This document shows, in pieces, positions 1 to 9,099 of a stretch of DNA of 62,133 bases. The number at the start of each line of letters is the position of its first letter. The stretch's first letter is position 1. The stretch is from an uncultured Fibrobacter sp. (GTDB lineage: Bacteria; Fibrobacterota; Fibrobacteria; Fibrobacterales; Fibrobacteraceae): positions 1 to 62,133 of the forward strand of contig NZ_CAMZCS010000018.1 of the NCBI RefSeq assembly GCF_947305105.1, read 5' to 3'. A program made the translations under genes and the position numbers. The notes beneath the pieces were generated by a model that worked only from the letters and a program-made list of their open reading frames with translations, did not search any database and was not told where the DNA came from.

Positions 1-829
1 CCATGGCGATGTCGAGGCGCATGGCGTTTTCGAAGGCGTCCTTCGTGGCGATGCTACGCGGGAGAATGCTGTCGTCGTTCAAATCGTAATACTGGTGACA
101 GAGTTCCACGATGCGCTTACCGGCGGCTTCGAACAGCTTCTTGCGTTCGGCGTGGGTCGCGACGATGGTGCCGTTGCCCGGCAAACTGAGGCCGAGGGCT
201 TCGGTCAAGGAGTTCATGGAGTTCGCGGTGAACATGCCGGAGCAAGAACCGCAAGTGGGGCAGGAGTTCGCTTCGATGGCGGCCACGTCTTCGTCGCTGA
301 CAGAGCTGTCGGCGGAATCGATCATGGCGTCAATCAGGTCGAGGGCGCGGTCCTTGCCGTCCTTCGTGGTCACGTGGCCAGCTTCCATCGGGCCGCCGCT
401 GACGAAGATTGCGGGGATGTTGAGGCGCATGGCGGCCATGAGCATGCCCGGAGTCACCTTGTCGCAGTTAGAGATGCAAACGAGGGCGTCGGCGCGGTGG
501 GCGTTTGCCATGTATTCGGTGGAGTCGGCGATGAGGTCGCGGCTCGGGAGGCTGTAAAGCATGCCGTCGTGGCCCATGGCGATACCGTCGTCCACGGCGA
601 TGGTGTTCATTTCCTTAGCGACACCGCCGGCGGCTTCGATCGCGCGGGCGACCACCTGGCCCAAGTCCTTCAGGTGGACGTGTCCCGGAACAAACTGGGT
701 GTAGCTGTTCACCACGCAAATCACGGGCTTACCAAAGTCTTCCACCTTGGTTCCTGTTGCGTGCCACAGGGCGCGTGCACCGGCCATTTCACGGCCTTCC
801 ATAGTCTTGAGCGAACGAAGTTTCGGCAT
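1..829 (-). CDS. ilvD: dihydroxy-acid dehydratase, N-terminal part (runs off window)
   Basis: Dehydrates 2,3-dihydroxy acids to 2-keto acids in valine, leucine and isoleucine synthesis in the cytoplasm. Read on the minus strand from the ATG at 829, the 276 visible residues begin [20 protein letters not shown] and contain the family Fe-S ligand motifs [10 protein letters not shown] and [17 protein letters not shown], plus the [14 protein letters not shown] segment. A GAGGA ribosome site lies just upstream of the ATG. The gene continues beyond position 1, so the C-terminal half is not seen. It is transcribed away from the large plus-strand secreted protein gene, sharing the 830-1067 spacer. The family assignment is very clear. 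Confidence 0.96.
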   Translation of the reverse strand, partial: MPKLRSLKTMEGREMAGARALWHATGTKVEDFGKPVICVVNSYTQFVPGHVHLKDLGQVVARAIEAAGGVAKEMNTIAVDDGIAMGHDGMLYSLPSRDLIADSTEYMANAHRADALVCISNCDKVTPGMLMAAMRLNIPAIFVSGGPMEAGHVTTKDGKDRALDLIDAMIDSADSSVSDEDVAAIEANSCPTCGSCSGMFTANSMNSLTEALGLSLPGNGTIVATHAERKKLFEAAGKRIVELCHQYYDLNDDSILPRSIATKDAFENAMRLDIAM

Positions 830-988
830 TTTTTATCCTCTTTTTTTTTGTGTGGCAAAGCTAGAAAAATGGGGCTTGCCAATTATTCTAACTTGAAATA
901 TAGCAAAAAAAGGGCATTTTGCTTTTGTGGCGGCGGTCACGTAATACGTGGGTTTGGGGGTGATTCGTTTCACAACATGTAAACAATG

Positions 989-1018
989 TTTGCGTTTATT
1001 TTCTTACTATACTATATT
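989..1018 (+). promoter_or_regulatory. putative promoter of the InlB-repeat/RiPP-like operon
   Basis: A TATATT -10 box at 1013-1018 is preceded, 18 bp upstream, by a weak -35-like TTTGCG at 989-994. It lies 50 bp before the ATG at 1068, in the only non-coding gap upstream of the large co-directional block. TATATT is the -10 hexamer found at several other promoters in this window. The -35 match is poor, so this is tentative. Confidence 0.4.
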
Positions 1019-1067
1019 TTTGAATAAATTGAATATTTTGTTGTTACTAACCCCCAAGGAGAAAATT

Positions 1068-4000
1068 ATGAGAATTTTAAAAAAATTGCATTTCTTTCTT
1101 TTTGTGGTCTGCCTTTTTGGAATAGGGCAGGCATTTGCGGCATGGGATGGAACTTCGAAAACGCAGCCAGTAAAAGAGGGTGATTATTATATCATCAATA
1201 CCGAGGCGGAACTCGCTTGGTATGGCGCTAATTATAATAGTGGCAATGCGAAGCTGACCGCCGACCTGGATTTGGGTGGACATCTATGGATTCCACTGGC
1301 TGCCGGAAAGGGCGATAAGTATTATGGAAAGATATTTGACGGACAGAACCATATCATCAAGAATCTTTACATAAATGGAGATGAGCTTTCTGTCATCAAT
1401 AAGGAGTATGCCCAGAATCTTGGTTTTGTCGGAGTGCTGGGTGATGGAAAAGTCCTGAACCTGATTCTTGAAAATGTGGATATCCAGGCTACAACGAATG
1501 CCGGTACCATTATTAGTAATCAGGACAATCAAATTTCGGTTGGAGCTGTTGTTGGTTGGATGTCCGATAAAGGGACCAATGTCGTTGACAATTGCATGAC
1601 CTCGGGAATCATCAAGACGACGGGCAATAGCCAGGGTGTCGGTGGCATTGTAGGTAATGCTAAAAAGGGTACGATATCCAATTGCATGAGCCTTGTCGAA
1701 ATCCAGACGAGCGGAAGCAAGGCGTATATTGGCGGTATTATCGGCATAACGAAAACGGATGTGACCGTGTCTTCTTGCATCTATGCCGGTCCGGGACTCA
1801 CAAATACCGGTACTGATGGTGCTGTCGGTGGAATTGCCGGAAATGTTTGGTCTGGAAAAATATCTACAGAAAACGATTTTTACGAAGGAACGAATTATTA
1901 CCAAGGTGAAGAAATCGGTGGTGTCGGTAAATCCTGTAAAGACTGTAATGTTACAGATCAGACTGTCCAGGTTGACAATATCAATTCCGATGAAGTCATT
2001 TGCGCTTTGAACGGAATGAATGCAGATAGCACCTGCAAGAATGAACCGTGGTCCATTGGCGAGACGGGACTTTCTCTGAATGGCTACGGAATTGACGGTT
2101 ACAAGATAGTCTTCGATGCCAACGGTGGTGCCTTTGCCAATGGAAAGGCGGATAAGGACAAATTCCTTGAGGCTGGAATGGCGATTACCGCCGACGAAGT
2201 TGGCGTGCCGTCCCGTGAAAATCATAACTTTGTCGGTTGGGCCATGACCCGTGACGCTACCGCCCCGGTGGCCGATCTCGGGACCGTTTCCCATACCGAT
2301 ACGATTTTCGCTGTCTGGGCTCCGGTCTATACGGTGACCTTCAATGTTGCTCCCGGTGTTTTCCCGGAAACTAACGAAAGCGAAAAGACAAAACAGGTTG
2401 CCAGTGGCGAAGTGATTACAGTCGAGGGACTTGGTTCCTTGCCGAGTTCTCGCTGCAAAGAATATGCGTCGGATGGTGAATGCGATACGTGGTCGTACTT
2501 TACCGGTTGGGCGCTGACTGAAGGGGCTCATGAAAGTGATTCTGTTTCGCTGGATACAGTGCCCGCATCTGACGAACTTGTTTTGTATGCCGTATGGACC
2601 GATGTTGAAACATATACGGTGACTTATAATGCTAATCAGCATGGTAGGACGACTGTGGATTATGTTCGCGTGGGTGCCGGCGATACGGTGACTGCTCCGA
2701 CGGATCCGATTGCAGATAGTGGTTATGAATTCGACGGATGGTTTACGGATGCAGAAGGCGAGAATCCTTATCAGTTTGCAGCGCAAATTCACGAGAGCAT
2801 TATCCTTTATGCAAAATGGGCTCTCGACACATTCACGGTGACTTACGAAATGAATGGTGTGTCGAATGCGGGTGAAAATCCAGTTTTCTATACCATTGAA
2901 ACGCCGACATTCGCCTTGGCTGCTCCGGCCGATTCTGAAGGCTATGTGTTTGAGGGGTGGTTCTACGATGCCAATTTCACCAACCCGGCTTCCCAAGTGA
3001 TTCAGGGAACGACTGGCGACAAGACCTTCTATGCCAAGTGGTCCAAGAAGACGTACAGGGTCATGTATCTGGCCGACAACAATTCCTATGGTTCCATTTC
3101 GGACCAGTTCGTGGAACATGGCTCATCCATCACTCTCGAATCCGCAGGCATCTTCCGCCGTGCAGGTTACGAGCAGAATGGTTGGTCGACAACTATGGGT
3201 GGAACAAAGGAATATGAATTTGGCGAATCCCTTACGGTTGTGGCTTCTGTTACGCTGTATCCGACTTGGAACTTGGCTACTTACACGATTACTTACGAAT
3301 GTGATGGTTGTGTAAATAACCCTCAGAATCCGACGACATATACGATTAATGATAAAAAGGACATAAAGTATCCCCAGTCGCGTGAAGGTTATGATTTTGG
3401 TGGATGGTTTAAAGAAACAAATTATACGACAAAGGTTACGCAGATTAAGAAGGGTTCTTATGGTGATTTGACTCTGTACGGAAAGTGGATTAAGGTCTAT
3501 ACCCTTACCTATGAATTGAATGGTGGTACTAAGGCCAACAGCAGAACGTCTTACACGAGCGAAACCGAAACATTTGCTTTGGGAGAAGCAGAGGGTCGTG
3601 AAGGCTTCACTTTTGGTGGCTGGTTCGATAATCCTGACTTCGAAGGCGATGCTGTAACTCAAATTGTGACGGGCTCTTCGGGTGACAAGACCTTCTACGC
3701 CAAGTGGGTGCCGGATGAACCCGAAGTGGTTGTTTATGGTGCAGTCCAATTTACCAAGTATAATGATGGAACAACGCTTGCAGAGCTGGATGCAAACTCT
3801 TTTGGAACTATAGATATTCCGACGGATGTCTTTGCTGATACGGTCAGATACAACCGCGTTTTCGAACAGGGTAAAATGTCGACTATTGTGTTGCCGTTCT
3901 CTGTCGATACAAGCAAGGTGCATGGTGGAAACTTCTACGAATTTGCCCATCTTGAAAAGGTCGATGGAAAATGGAGAGCTACAGTGGTTCCGCCAGAAGC

Positions 4001-4547
4001 AGGCTCAATCGTGGCGAACAAGCCCTATCTGGTTATGCCTACTGAAACGGCGCCACTTTCGTTTGATCTGGATGCTCCTGTTGCTTTCAATACGAGCGAA
4101 ATCAGAAATTCCACAAGCGGAAATTGGACGTTCAAAGGCACGTATGCACATAAGACATTTGCTGCGGGTGATCCTGAATTGGGACGTGCGTATGGCTTTG
4201 TCGCTGTTGCCCAGAATAATTTGAAGGTCGGGCAGTTCGTGAAAGCCGGTTCTGGCGCCTGGTTGCGCCCGATGAGGGCCTACTTGGTGAATGAGGAAAA
4301 CGCCGCGGCTACAAGGTCGGTCAGGGCTTCTGCTCGCCGTTCGATGGGGGCATCGGAATTGCCCGAAATCATTGAGGTGGAATTCCAGAACGGTGATGGA
4401 GCTGTCGTAGGCAAGGGCTCTTGGAATACGACAACGGGCGAGTTCAAGGTGGATCGTTGGTATGACCTCCAGGGACGTAAGCTCAATGGCAAACCCACCA
4501 CGAAGGGCTCTTACTTCAAGAACGGTAGAAGAGTTATTGTTAAGTAG
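1068..4547 (+). CDS. large secreted InlB B-repeat (Listeria-Bacteroides repeat) protein with C-terminal sorting-like tail
   Basis: A 1159-residue exported protein of unknown role, probably cell-surface. The ATG at 1068 is chosen because CAAGGAG lies just upstream and the next residues form a signal peptide ending near GQAFA. Residues about 100-300 hold GLUG-like Gly-rich motifs (VGGIVGNAKKGTISNC, GGIIG). Residues about 344-881 hold seven InlB/flg_new repeats, each starting like YTVTYNAN, passing a GYxFxGWF core and ending near LYAKW. A C-terminal domain of roughly 250 residues follows and ends WYDLQGRKLNGKPTTKGSYF followed by a basic NGRRVIVK-type end. That resembles type IX secretion C-terminal signals but was not tested. 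Its stop is one base before the start of the 45-residue peptide gene, so it may head the operon. InlB repeats suggest binding; no enzyme motif was seen. Confidence 0.85.
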   Translation: MRILKKLHFFLFVVCLFGIGQAFAAWDGTSKTQPVKEGDYYIINTEAELAWYGANYNSGNAKLTADLDLGGHLWIPLAAGKGDKYYGKIFDGQNHIIKNLYINGDELSVINKEYAQNLGFVGVLGDGKVLNLILENVDIQATTNAGTIISNQDNQISVGAVVGWMSDKGTNVVDNCMTSGIIKTTGNSQGVGGIVGNAKKGTISNCMSLVEIQTSGSKAYIGGIIGITKTDVTVSSCIYAGPGLTNTGTDGAVGGIAGNVWSGKISTENDFYEGTNYYQGEEIGGVGKSCKDCNVTDQTVQVDNINSDEVICALNGMNADSTCKNEPWSIGETGLSLNGYGIDGYKIVFDANGGAFANGKADKDKFLEAGMAITADEVGVPSRENHNFVGWAMTRDATAPVADLGTVSHTDTIFAVWAPVYTVTFNVAPGVFPETNESEKTKQVASGEVITVEGLGSLPSSRCKEYASDGECDTWSYFTGWALTEGAHESDSVSLDTVPASDELVLYAVWTDVETYTVTYNANQHGRTTVDYVRVGAGDTVTAPTDPIADSGYEFDGWFTDAEGENPYQFAAQIHESIILYAKWALDTFTVTYEMNGVSNAGENPVFYTIETPTFALAAPADSEGYVFEGWFYDANFTNPASQVIQGTTGDKTFYAKWSKKTYRVMYLADNNSYGSISDQFVEHGSSITLESAGIFRRAGYEQNGWSTTMGGTKEYEFGESLTVVASVTLYPTWNLATYTITYECDGCVNNPQNPTTYTINDKKDIKYPQSREGYDFGGWFKETNYTTKVTQIKKGSYGDLTLYGKWIKVYTLTYELNGGTKANSRTSYTSETETFALGEAEGREGFTFGGWFDNPDFEGDAVTQIVTGSSGDKTFYAKWVPDEPEVVVYGAVQFTKYNDGTTLAELDANSFGTIDIPTDVFADTVRYNRVFEQGKMSTIVLPFSVDTSKVHGGNFYEFAHLEKVDGKWRATVVPPEAGSIVANKPYLVMPTETAPLSFDLDAPVAFNTSEIRNSTSGNWTFKGTYAHKTFAAGDPELGRAYGFVAVAQNNLKVGQFVKAGSGAWLRPMRAYLVNEENAAATRSVRASARRSMGASELPEIIEVEFQNGDGAVVGKGSWNTTTGEFKVDRWYDLQGRKLNGKPTTKGSYFKNGRRVIVK

Positions 4548-4548
4548 T

Positions 4549-4686
4549 ATGGAAAACGACGAAATAGACAGGAAGGAATACTTTTCGCCGAAGATGAACA
4601 TTGTCGCTCTGGTTCAATCGTCGAATCTGCTTGCAGGTTCAGATGAACCAGACGATGTCATTGATGTTTACATCAGTTCTCCCTGA
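4549..4686 (+). CDS. candidate RiPP precursor peptide (45 aa) with YxxPxM motif
   Basis: A 45-residue peptide starting one base after the stop of the InlB-repeat gene; its TGA overlaps the ATG of the nucleotidyltransferase gene by one base. Residues 11-16 read YFSPKM. This resembles the YxxPxL motif by which lasso-peptide leaders bind their PqqD-like recognition protein, and a PqqD gene lies in the same operon. A hydrophobic stretch follows (NIVALVQ, then NLLAGS at 26-31), and then a short acidic tail rich in Asp with Ser43-Ser44-Pro45 at the end. Cys and Thr are absent. Such YxxPxxxVxxL peptides ending a leader with LLxGS are, to my knowledge, common in Bacteroidota gene neighbourhoods of this kind. 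The precursor role is inferred from motif and position. The ribosome site is weak (AGAAGAG), so translational coupling is likely. Confidence 0.68.
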   Translation: MENDEIDRKEYFSPKMNIVALVQSSNLLAGSDEPDDVIDVYISSP

Positions 4687-5825
4687 TGATGGTTTATGTG
4701 AATTCGGCGGAAGCAGAACATTTCTTTGCTCTTTTACGGCTCGCGCTGGGGAATCCCGGTGCGGCTGTTTCTGATTTTTTAGCACATACACGCGAAGACT
4801 GGCTTTGCCTGCAAGATATTGCGACAAGGCAATCTGTGTTGGGCTTGGCGTACCTTGGTATTGGTCGCCTTCCAGTAGACAAACGTCCCCCTTCGGATAT
4901 TTTGTTACAATGGGCTTGGGAAACTGAGCAGATAAGGGGACACAACAGCATATTGAATGCCGAAGCGGCTCGCCTGACGGAGGCTTTTGCTGAATGCGGA
5001 TGCCAGACGGCCGTTCTGAAAGGCCCTGCCAATGCTAGGCTGTATCCAGATCCACTCTTGCGCCAGTGTGGAGATATTGATATTTGGGTTTCGGGTGGAA
5101 AAGATGAAATTATTCGCCATTTAGACAAACTTGGGTGGTCGTATATCAAGGAATCAAATGTTCTTGAAGCTTCGCATCATTTGAATTTATCCCGAAATTG
5201 TTCAAACGCCCAAGTCGAGATTCACTTTAAATTGTCTTCTGGGAATTACAATCCATTTACAAATTCTTGTTTGATGCGGTATCTGGAAAGTAAAATCAAG
5301 GATGTGAACAAAGTTCCCGAAGGTTTCTATGTCCCGTCACTCCAATTCGCGCTAGTGATGCAGCTAGCCCATATCCAGAAGCATTTTATCAATAAGGGAA
5401 TTGGATTCAGACAATTGGTGGATTACTTTATCTTGTTGCAACATTCCACGGAAAGCGATAGGAAGGAGGTGGCCGCCCAGTTGCCAAGGATGGGGCTCTC
5501 TCATACTTGCGGTGCGCTCATGTGGGTCTTGGAACATGTTTTGGGTTTGGAACAAAATCAAATGCTGTGCCGCCCTGACCATTGGCGTGGAGCATGGATG
5601 TTGGACATGATTTTGGCCGAAGGACACTTCGGATTCTATAATCAACGAGAGAAATGGAATGTCGTTCCGAGATGGTTTGCTCAGAAGTGGCGTTCTCTGC
5701 GCCTTTTTGCCTTCGTTCCCTCCGAATCTCTGTGGAAAGAGTTCTATTATTGGGGATGGTTATTTAGATCGATTCCGCTGCGTATCCGTTTGCGCAAGTT
5801 TTCGTTAAGGGATATTCGTGAATGA
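4686..5825 (+). CDS. NTP_transf_5-type nucleotidyltransferase of the RiPP-like cassette
   Basis: A 379-residue cytoplasmic protein. The segment LKGPANARLYPDPLLRQCGD followed by IDIWV is the signature of the uncharacterised nucleotidyltransferase family NTP_transf_5 (PF14907-like), with the metal-binding Asp pair in GDIDIWV near residue 138. The C-terminal part (YVPSLQFALVMQLAHIQKHF, then an FRQLVDYF motif) is the usual helical region. The ATG overlaps the peptide stop and the end overlaps the HprK-like gene by 4 bp, so these genes are translationally coupled. In some lasso-peptide clusters a relative of this family sits beside a kinase and acts in tailoring. Here the substrate is unknown and could be the 45-residue peptide. 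Confidence 0.85.
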   Translation: MMVYVNSAEAEHFFALLRLALGNPGAAVSDFLAHTREDWLCLQDIATRQSVLGLAYLGIGRLPVDKRPPSDILLQWAWETEQIRGHNSILNAEAARLTEAFAECGCQTAVLKGPANARLYPDPLLRQCGDIDIWVSGGKDEIIRHLDKLGWSYIKESNVLEASHHLNLSRNCSNAQVEIHFKLSSGNYNPFTNSCLMRYLESKIKDVNKVPEGFYVPSLQFALVMQLAHIQKHFINKGIGFRQLVDYFILLQHSTESDRKEVAAQLPRMGLSHTCGALMWVLEHVLGLEQNQMLCRPDHWRGAWMLDMILAEGHFGFYNQREKWNVVPRWFAQKWRSLRLFAFVPSESLWKEFYYWGWLFRSIPLRIRLRKFSLRDIRE

Positions 5826-6754
5826 AAACTCGACTTTATGAAGTCGCAGGACATGTTTTTTCCGTTGGCTCCAACCTGCCTGAATCGGCTGGGGTGGACT
5901 TGTTTGCGTTAATGGACAATTACGAGCCCTTTGCGGTGCCGTCTGGGGACGGCGATGTGCCGGAGAGCCCTTTGTTTACCCTTGCTGTCGAGCATTCTAC
6001 GGCCTTGCCTGGATTTATCGAAGAGACCCGGCAAGAGGACGAAGGGCAGGAAATCCTTTGCGGGCATGACGATGCCGGTTCTTCCATGTTCAATTTCCGG
6101 TTGCGCGGTGCGGACGTGGGAATGCTCCTCTGTTCGCCCGGATATGCGCAGGCCCGCCTGGTTGTGCCTGACATTTCGAACCAGAATTCCGTGAAATTCG
6201 CCGTGAACAATTCCCTGATGGTGCTTTACGCCCTTGCGACGGCCAATCTCGGGACGGCACTTTTCCACTCGGCGACGGTTGGTTATCGTGGGAAGGGCTA
6301 CATGTTCCTTGGCCAGAGCGGCACGGGCAAGAGCACGCATGCACGGCTTTGGCTGCGTTACAACGAGGGCTCGGCCTTGCTCAACGACGATAATCCCGTG
6401 GTGCGTTTTTTTGCACCGGAATCCCCGGCGGGCGTGGCGCGCGCTGTGGTTTACGGTTCCCCTTGGAGCGGAAAGACTCCGTGTTACAAGAACGAGAGCC
6501 TGCCTTTGGGCGGGATTGTGCTTCTTTCGCAAGCCCCGTTCAACAAAATTCAGCGTTTGCGCGGAGTCAAGGCCTATGCGGCCCTGGTTCCCAGTATTTC
6601 GGGCAAACGCTGGGAACGCTTAATTGCCGATGGGTTGCATTATACCGAAAACGCCTTGGCCTCGAATGTCCCCTTGTGGTATTTGGAATGTTTGCCGGAC
6701 GAAGGTGCGGCGCGACTTTGCCGTGAAACGATAGTGGATGTGATTGATGGCTAG
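5822..6754 (+). CDS. HprK-like serine kinase of the RiPP-like cassette
   Basis: A 310-residue protein related to the C-terminal domain of HPr kinase/phosphorylase and to PqqD-associated serine kinases. The P-loop GQSGTGKS lies at residues 164-171, followed by LLNDDNPVV (acidic pair at 189-190) and GSPWSGKTPCYKNESLPLGG, the typical nucleotide/substrate loop. The N-terminal 150 residues are the divergent domain typical of these stand-alone kinases. It overlaps the upstream gene by 4 bp and the peptidase gene by 8 bp. Known relatives phosphorylate the C-terminal Ser of a lasso peptide precursor; the peptide here also ends Ser-Ser-Pro. That it phosphorylates this peptide is inference. Confidence 0.87.
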   Translation: MKTRLYEVAGHVFSVGSNLPESAGVDLFALMDNYEPFAVPSGDGDVPESPLFTLAVEHSTALPGFIEETRQEDEGQEILCGHDDAGSSMFNFRLRGADVGMLLCSPGYAQARLVVPDISNQNSVKFAVNNSLMVLYALATANLGTALFHSATVGYRGKGYMFLGQSGTGKSTHARLWLRYNEGSALLNDDNPVVRFFAPESPAGVARAVVYGSPWSGKTPCYKNESLPLGGIVLLSQAPFNKIQRLRGVKAYAALVPSISGKRWERLIADGLHYTENALASNVPLWYLECLPDEGAARLCRETIVDVIDG

Positions 6755-7181
6755 CGACGAAAGCATAATGCAGGAGGCCATCCGCTTGGTGGGCGAGGGC
6801 GTTTCCGTCACGTTTCCGGTGAACGGACGGAGCATGCTCCCATTTATCGTGGGCGGCGAGGACAGCGTCGTGCTCGAGAAACCCGAGACCTTGAAAGTGG
6901 GCGATGTCGTCCTTGCGCAGGTCGAAGGTGGGCGGTATGTCGTTCACCGCATTGTTTGCCTCGATGGCGATGCTGTGACCTTGATGGGGGACGGAAATTT
7001 GGCTGGCCGGGAACATTGCCGGCTTGCAGATGTCCGGGCCCGCGCAACCCATGTGGTGGGGAAGGGCGGAAAAAGGCGCTCTTTGGACTCTTTGGGCAGC
7101 CGGCTGACTGCAAAAATTTGGTTTGCTGTGTTACCTTTTAGGAGGTGGCTCTTGGCAATTTATAGAAGGATTCCGATATGA
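6747..7181 (+). CDS. S26-like (signal-peptidase-type) peptidase with Ser/His residues
   Basis: A 144-residue protein with the S24/S26 peptidase fold signature: NGRSMLPFI contains the presumed nucleophile Ser29, followed by LKVGDVVLAQ, then YVVHRIV with His67, and TLMGDGN. The bacterial LepB Lys is replaced by His, as in SipW/ER-type signal peptidases that use a Ser-His pair. There is no N-terminal membrane helix, but the C-terminus is amphipathic (KIWFAVLPFRRWLLAIYRRI). The ATG at 6747 is preferred; a TTG three bases earlier is possible. In context it may cut the leader from the candidate precursor, perhaps near LLAGS, but this is inference. Confidence 0.82.
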   Translation: MASDESIMQEAIRLVGEGVSVTFPVNGRSMLPFIVGGEDSVVLEKPETLKVGDVVLAQVEGGRYVVHRIVCLDGDAVTLMGDGNLAGREHCRLADVRARATHVVGKGGKRRSLDSLGSRLTAKIWFAVLPFRRWLLAIYRRIPI

Positions 7182-7447
7182 AATTGAAAAAAGGCTTTGT
7201 TTTGCGTGACGTGTGTGGCGAAAAGGTGATTATGGGCGAGGGCATCGGTGCCCTGGATTTTGGCCGCCTGCTTTGCCTGAACGAAACTGCCGCTTGGCTG
7301 TGGGAAAAGGCGGAATCGCTAGGTGAATTCACTGTAGAAGCCCTTGCCGAGGCGCTTTGTAACGAATACGACGTGGACTTGGAACGCGCAAAAGCGGATG
7401 TGTCGGCGATTGTCGGCGAATGGCAGAAGGTTAAAGTAGTCGAATGA
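7178..7447 (+). CDS. PqqD-family RiPP recognition element protein
   Basis: An 89-residue PqqD-like protein: a basic N-terminus (MKLKKGFVLRDVCGEKVIMG), the FGRLLCLNETAAWLWEKAES core where PqqD proteins have LNxxAxxIW, and a Cys-containing helical C-terminus ending in a VSAIVGEWQ-type helix. PqqD domains bind RiPP leader peptides and present them to modifying enzymes. It overlaps the peptidase and ABC transporter genes by 4 bp each. Its presence is the main reason to read this block as a peptide-modification cassette. Confidence 0.88.
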   Translation: MKLKKGFVLRDVCGEKVIMGEGIGALDFGRLLCLNETAAWLWEKAESLGEFTVEALAEALCNEYDVDLERAKADVSAIVGEWQKVKVVE

Positions 7448-9099
7448 GCTATCTCGTCTGGCTTTGGCGCTTTACGCGGGGTTTCCGCCTGAACATAGCG
7501 GCTCGGGTCGTTATGGGGGCGCTCCGTGTTTCGCTCGGACTCTTGATGGTCTGGCTTTCCAAGCGGTTTATCGATGAGACTATCCGCACGGGGAGCGACG
7601 ACGATATCGTTCACATGGTTGTGCTGCTCGTGCTGACCGTGGTGGGTAGCGTAGTGCTGCGCCAGATATGTTTTTACATGACTGCCGATGCTTCGGTCCG
7701 TGCGGCTAGCGGGTTGCGCCTCAAGATGTTCGAGGTCCTGTTCCGTCGCAAGCTCTATGACATCAAGGAACTCCATTCCGGCGACATCACCTCGCGTTTT
7801 TCCAAGGACATCGAGACCATCAGCGAGGTATCGATGGACACCCTTCCGCAGATTCTCGTGACCACGCTGCAGCTGGTCGGCTCGTTCCTGTTGTTGCGCT
7901 GGTTCGACCCGAGGCTTGCCTGGGTGCTGTTGCTCTTGACGCCCGTGGCCGTGGTGTTCGGCAAGCTGATTTCGCATAAGCTAAAGAATATGACGCTTGC
8001 GATTCGCGAGAGCGAAAGCCGCATCCAGACGCAGGTGCAGGAGGGCATGGAATACAATGCCGTGCTGCGTTCGCTCGGCAGTGAGGGCTGGGTCACGGGC
8101 TTGCTGGATGAACAGCAGGGCCTGTTGAGGCGCAATGTTTGCCGTCGGGCGCGCTTTACCATGGTGACGCGGTTGCTTTTCGGCTGCACGCTGGGGCTCG
8201 GCTACTTGGTGGCGTTTGTGTGGGGCGGAATCGGACTGCGCAACGGCGTCATAACCTTTGGCGTGATGACGTCCTTCTTGCAGCTGGTCGGGCAGATCCA
8301 GCACCCGATTTTTTCGCTCTTGAACATGGGGCCCAAGGTGATTCACGCCATGGCTGGAATAGACCGGCTGCAAGATTTGGAAAAACAGCGCGAATCCGAC
8401 GAAAGTACGGACGAACCGGCCCAGGTCATGGACGGTCGCCTTGGCGTCCGTCTCGAGGATGTGAGCTTTGGTTACGTGGGGCAGAACCACGAGGCGATAG
8501 ACCATTTCAGCTACGATTTTGAGCCCGGGAGCAAGGTGGCCGTGATGGGCGAGACCGGAGCAGGGAAGACGACACTGTTGCGGCTGTTGCTTGCCTTTGT
8601 GCGGCCGGATCGCGGCAGGATGCTGATTTATTCGCAGTGCAGCGCCGATGACGGGAGTGCTTCGGGGGCTGTGGAAATCCTTTCGGAAAAAATGCGTGCC
8701 AACTTTGTGTATGTGCCGCAAGGCAACACGCTCATGAGCGGGACCATCCGGCATAACCTGCTGCTTGCAAAACCCGATGCCAGTGAAGACGAATTGCGTG
8801 AGGTGCTCCGCCTGGCATGCGCCGAGTTTGTCGATGATTTGCCCAAGGGAATCGATACGGAACTTAGCGAACGTGGCGGCGGCTTGAGTGAAGGGCAGGC
8901 ACAGCGCATCGCGATTGCGCGCGGTCTCTTGCGCCCTGGCAATATCCTCCTCCTTGACGAAATCAGTTCCGCACTCGACGAGAACACGGAACGTGAATTG
9001 TATGGACGTCTGTTCGCGGGCCTTGCCGACAAGACGATCATCCTCGTGACGCACCGCTCGGCGGTCGCCGAAATCTGTGACGACGTGGTACGGCTATGA
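7444..9099 (+). CDS. ABC transporter, fused membrane and ATPase domains (peptide exporter type)
   Basis: A 551-residue half-transporter. Residues about 1-320 form a six-helix exporter membrane domain (for example RVVMGALRVSLGLLMVWLS and a HMVVLLVLTVVGSVVL helix). The ATPase follows with Walker A GETGAGKTT at about 369-377, signature LSEGQAQR near 481 (Glu replaces the usual Gly of LSGGQ), Walker B ILLLDEIS near 500 and an H-loop VTHRS. There is no N-terminal C39 peptidase domain, so leader removal would need a separate protease, and the S26-like gene is a candidate. It overlaps both neighbours by 4 bp. Probable export of the cassette product. Confidence 0.9.
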   Translation: MSYLVWLWRFTRGFRLNIAARVVMGALRVSLGLLMVWLSKRFIDETIRTGSDDDIVHMVVLLVLTVVGSVVLRQICFYMTADASVRAASGLRLKMFEVLFRRKLYDIKELHSGDITSRFSKDIETISEVSMDTLPQILVTTLQLVGSFLLLRWFDPRLAWVLLLLTPVAVVFGKLISHKLKNMTLAIRESESRIQTQVQEGMEYNAVLRSLGSEGWVTGLLDEQQGLLRRNVCRRARFTMVTRLLFGCTLGLGYLVAFVWGGIGLRNGVITFGVMTSFLQLVGQIQHPIFSLLNMGPKVIHAMAGIDRLQDLEKQRESDESTDEPAQVMDGRLGVRLEDVSFGYVGQNHEAIDHFSYDFEPGSKVAVMGETGAGKTTLLRLLLAFVRPDRGRMLIYSQCSADDGSASGAVEILSEKMRANFVYVPQGNTLMSGTIRHNLLLAKPDASEDELREVLRLACAEFVDDLPKGIDTELSERGGGLSEGQAQRIAIARGLLRPGNILLLDEISSALDENTERELYGRLFAGLADKTIILVTHRSAVAEICDDVVRL

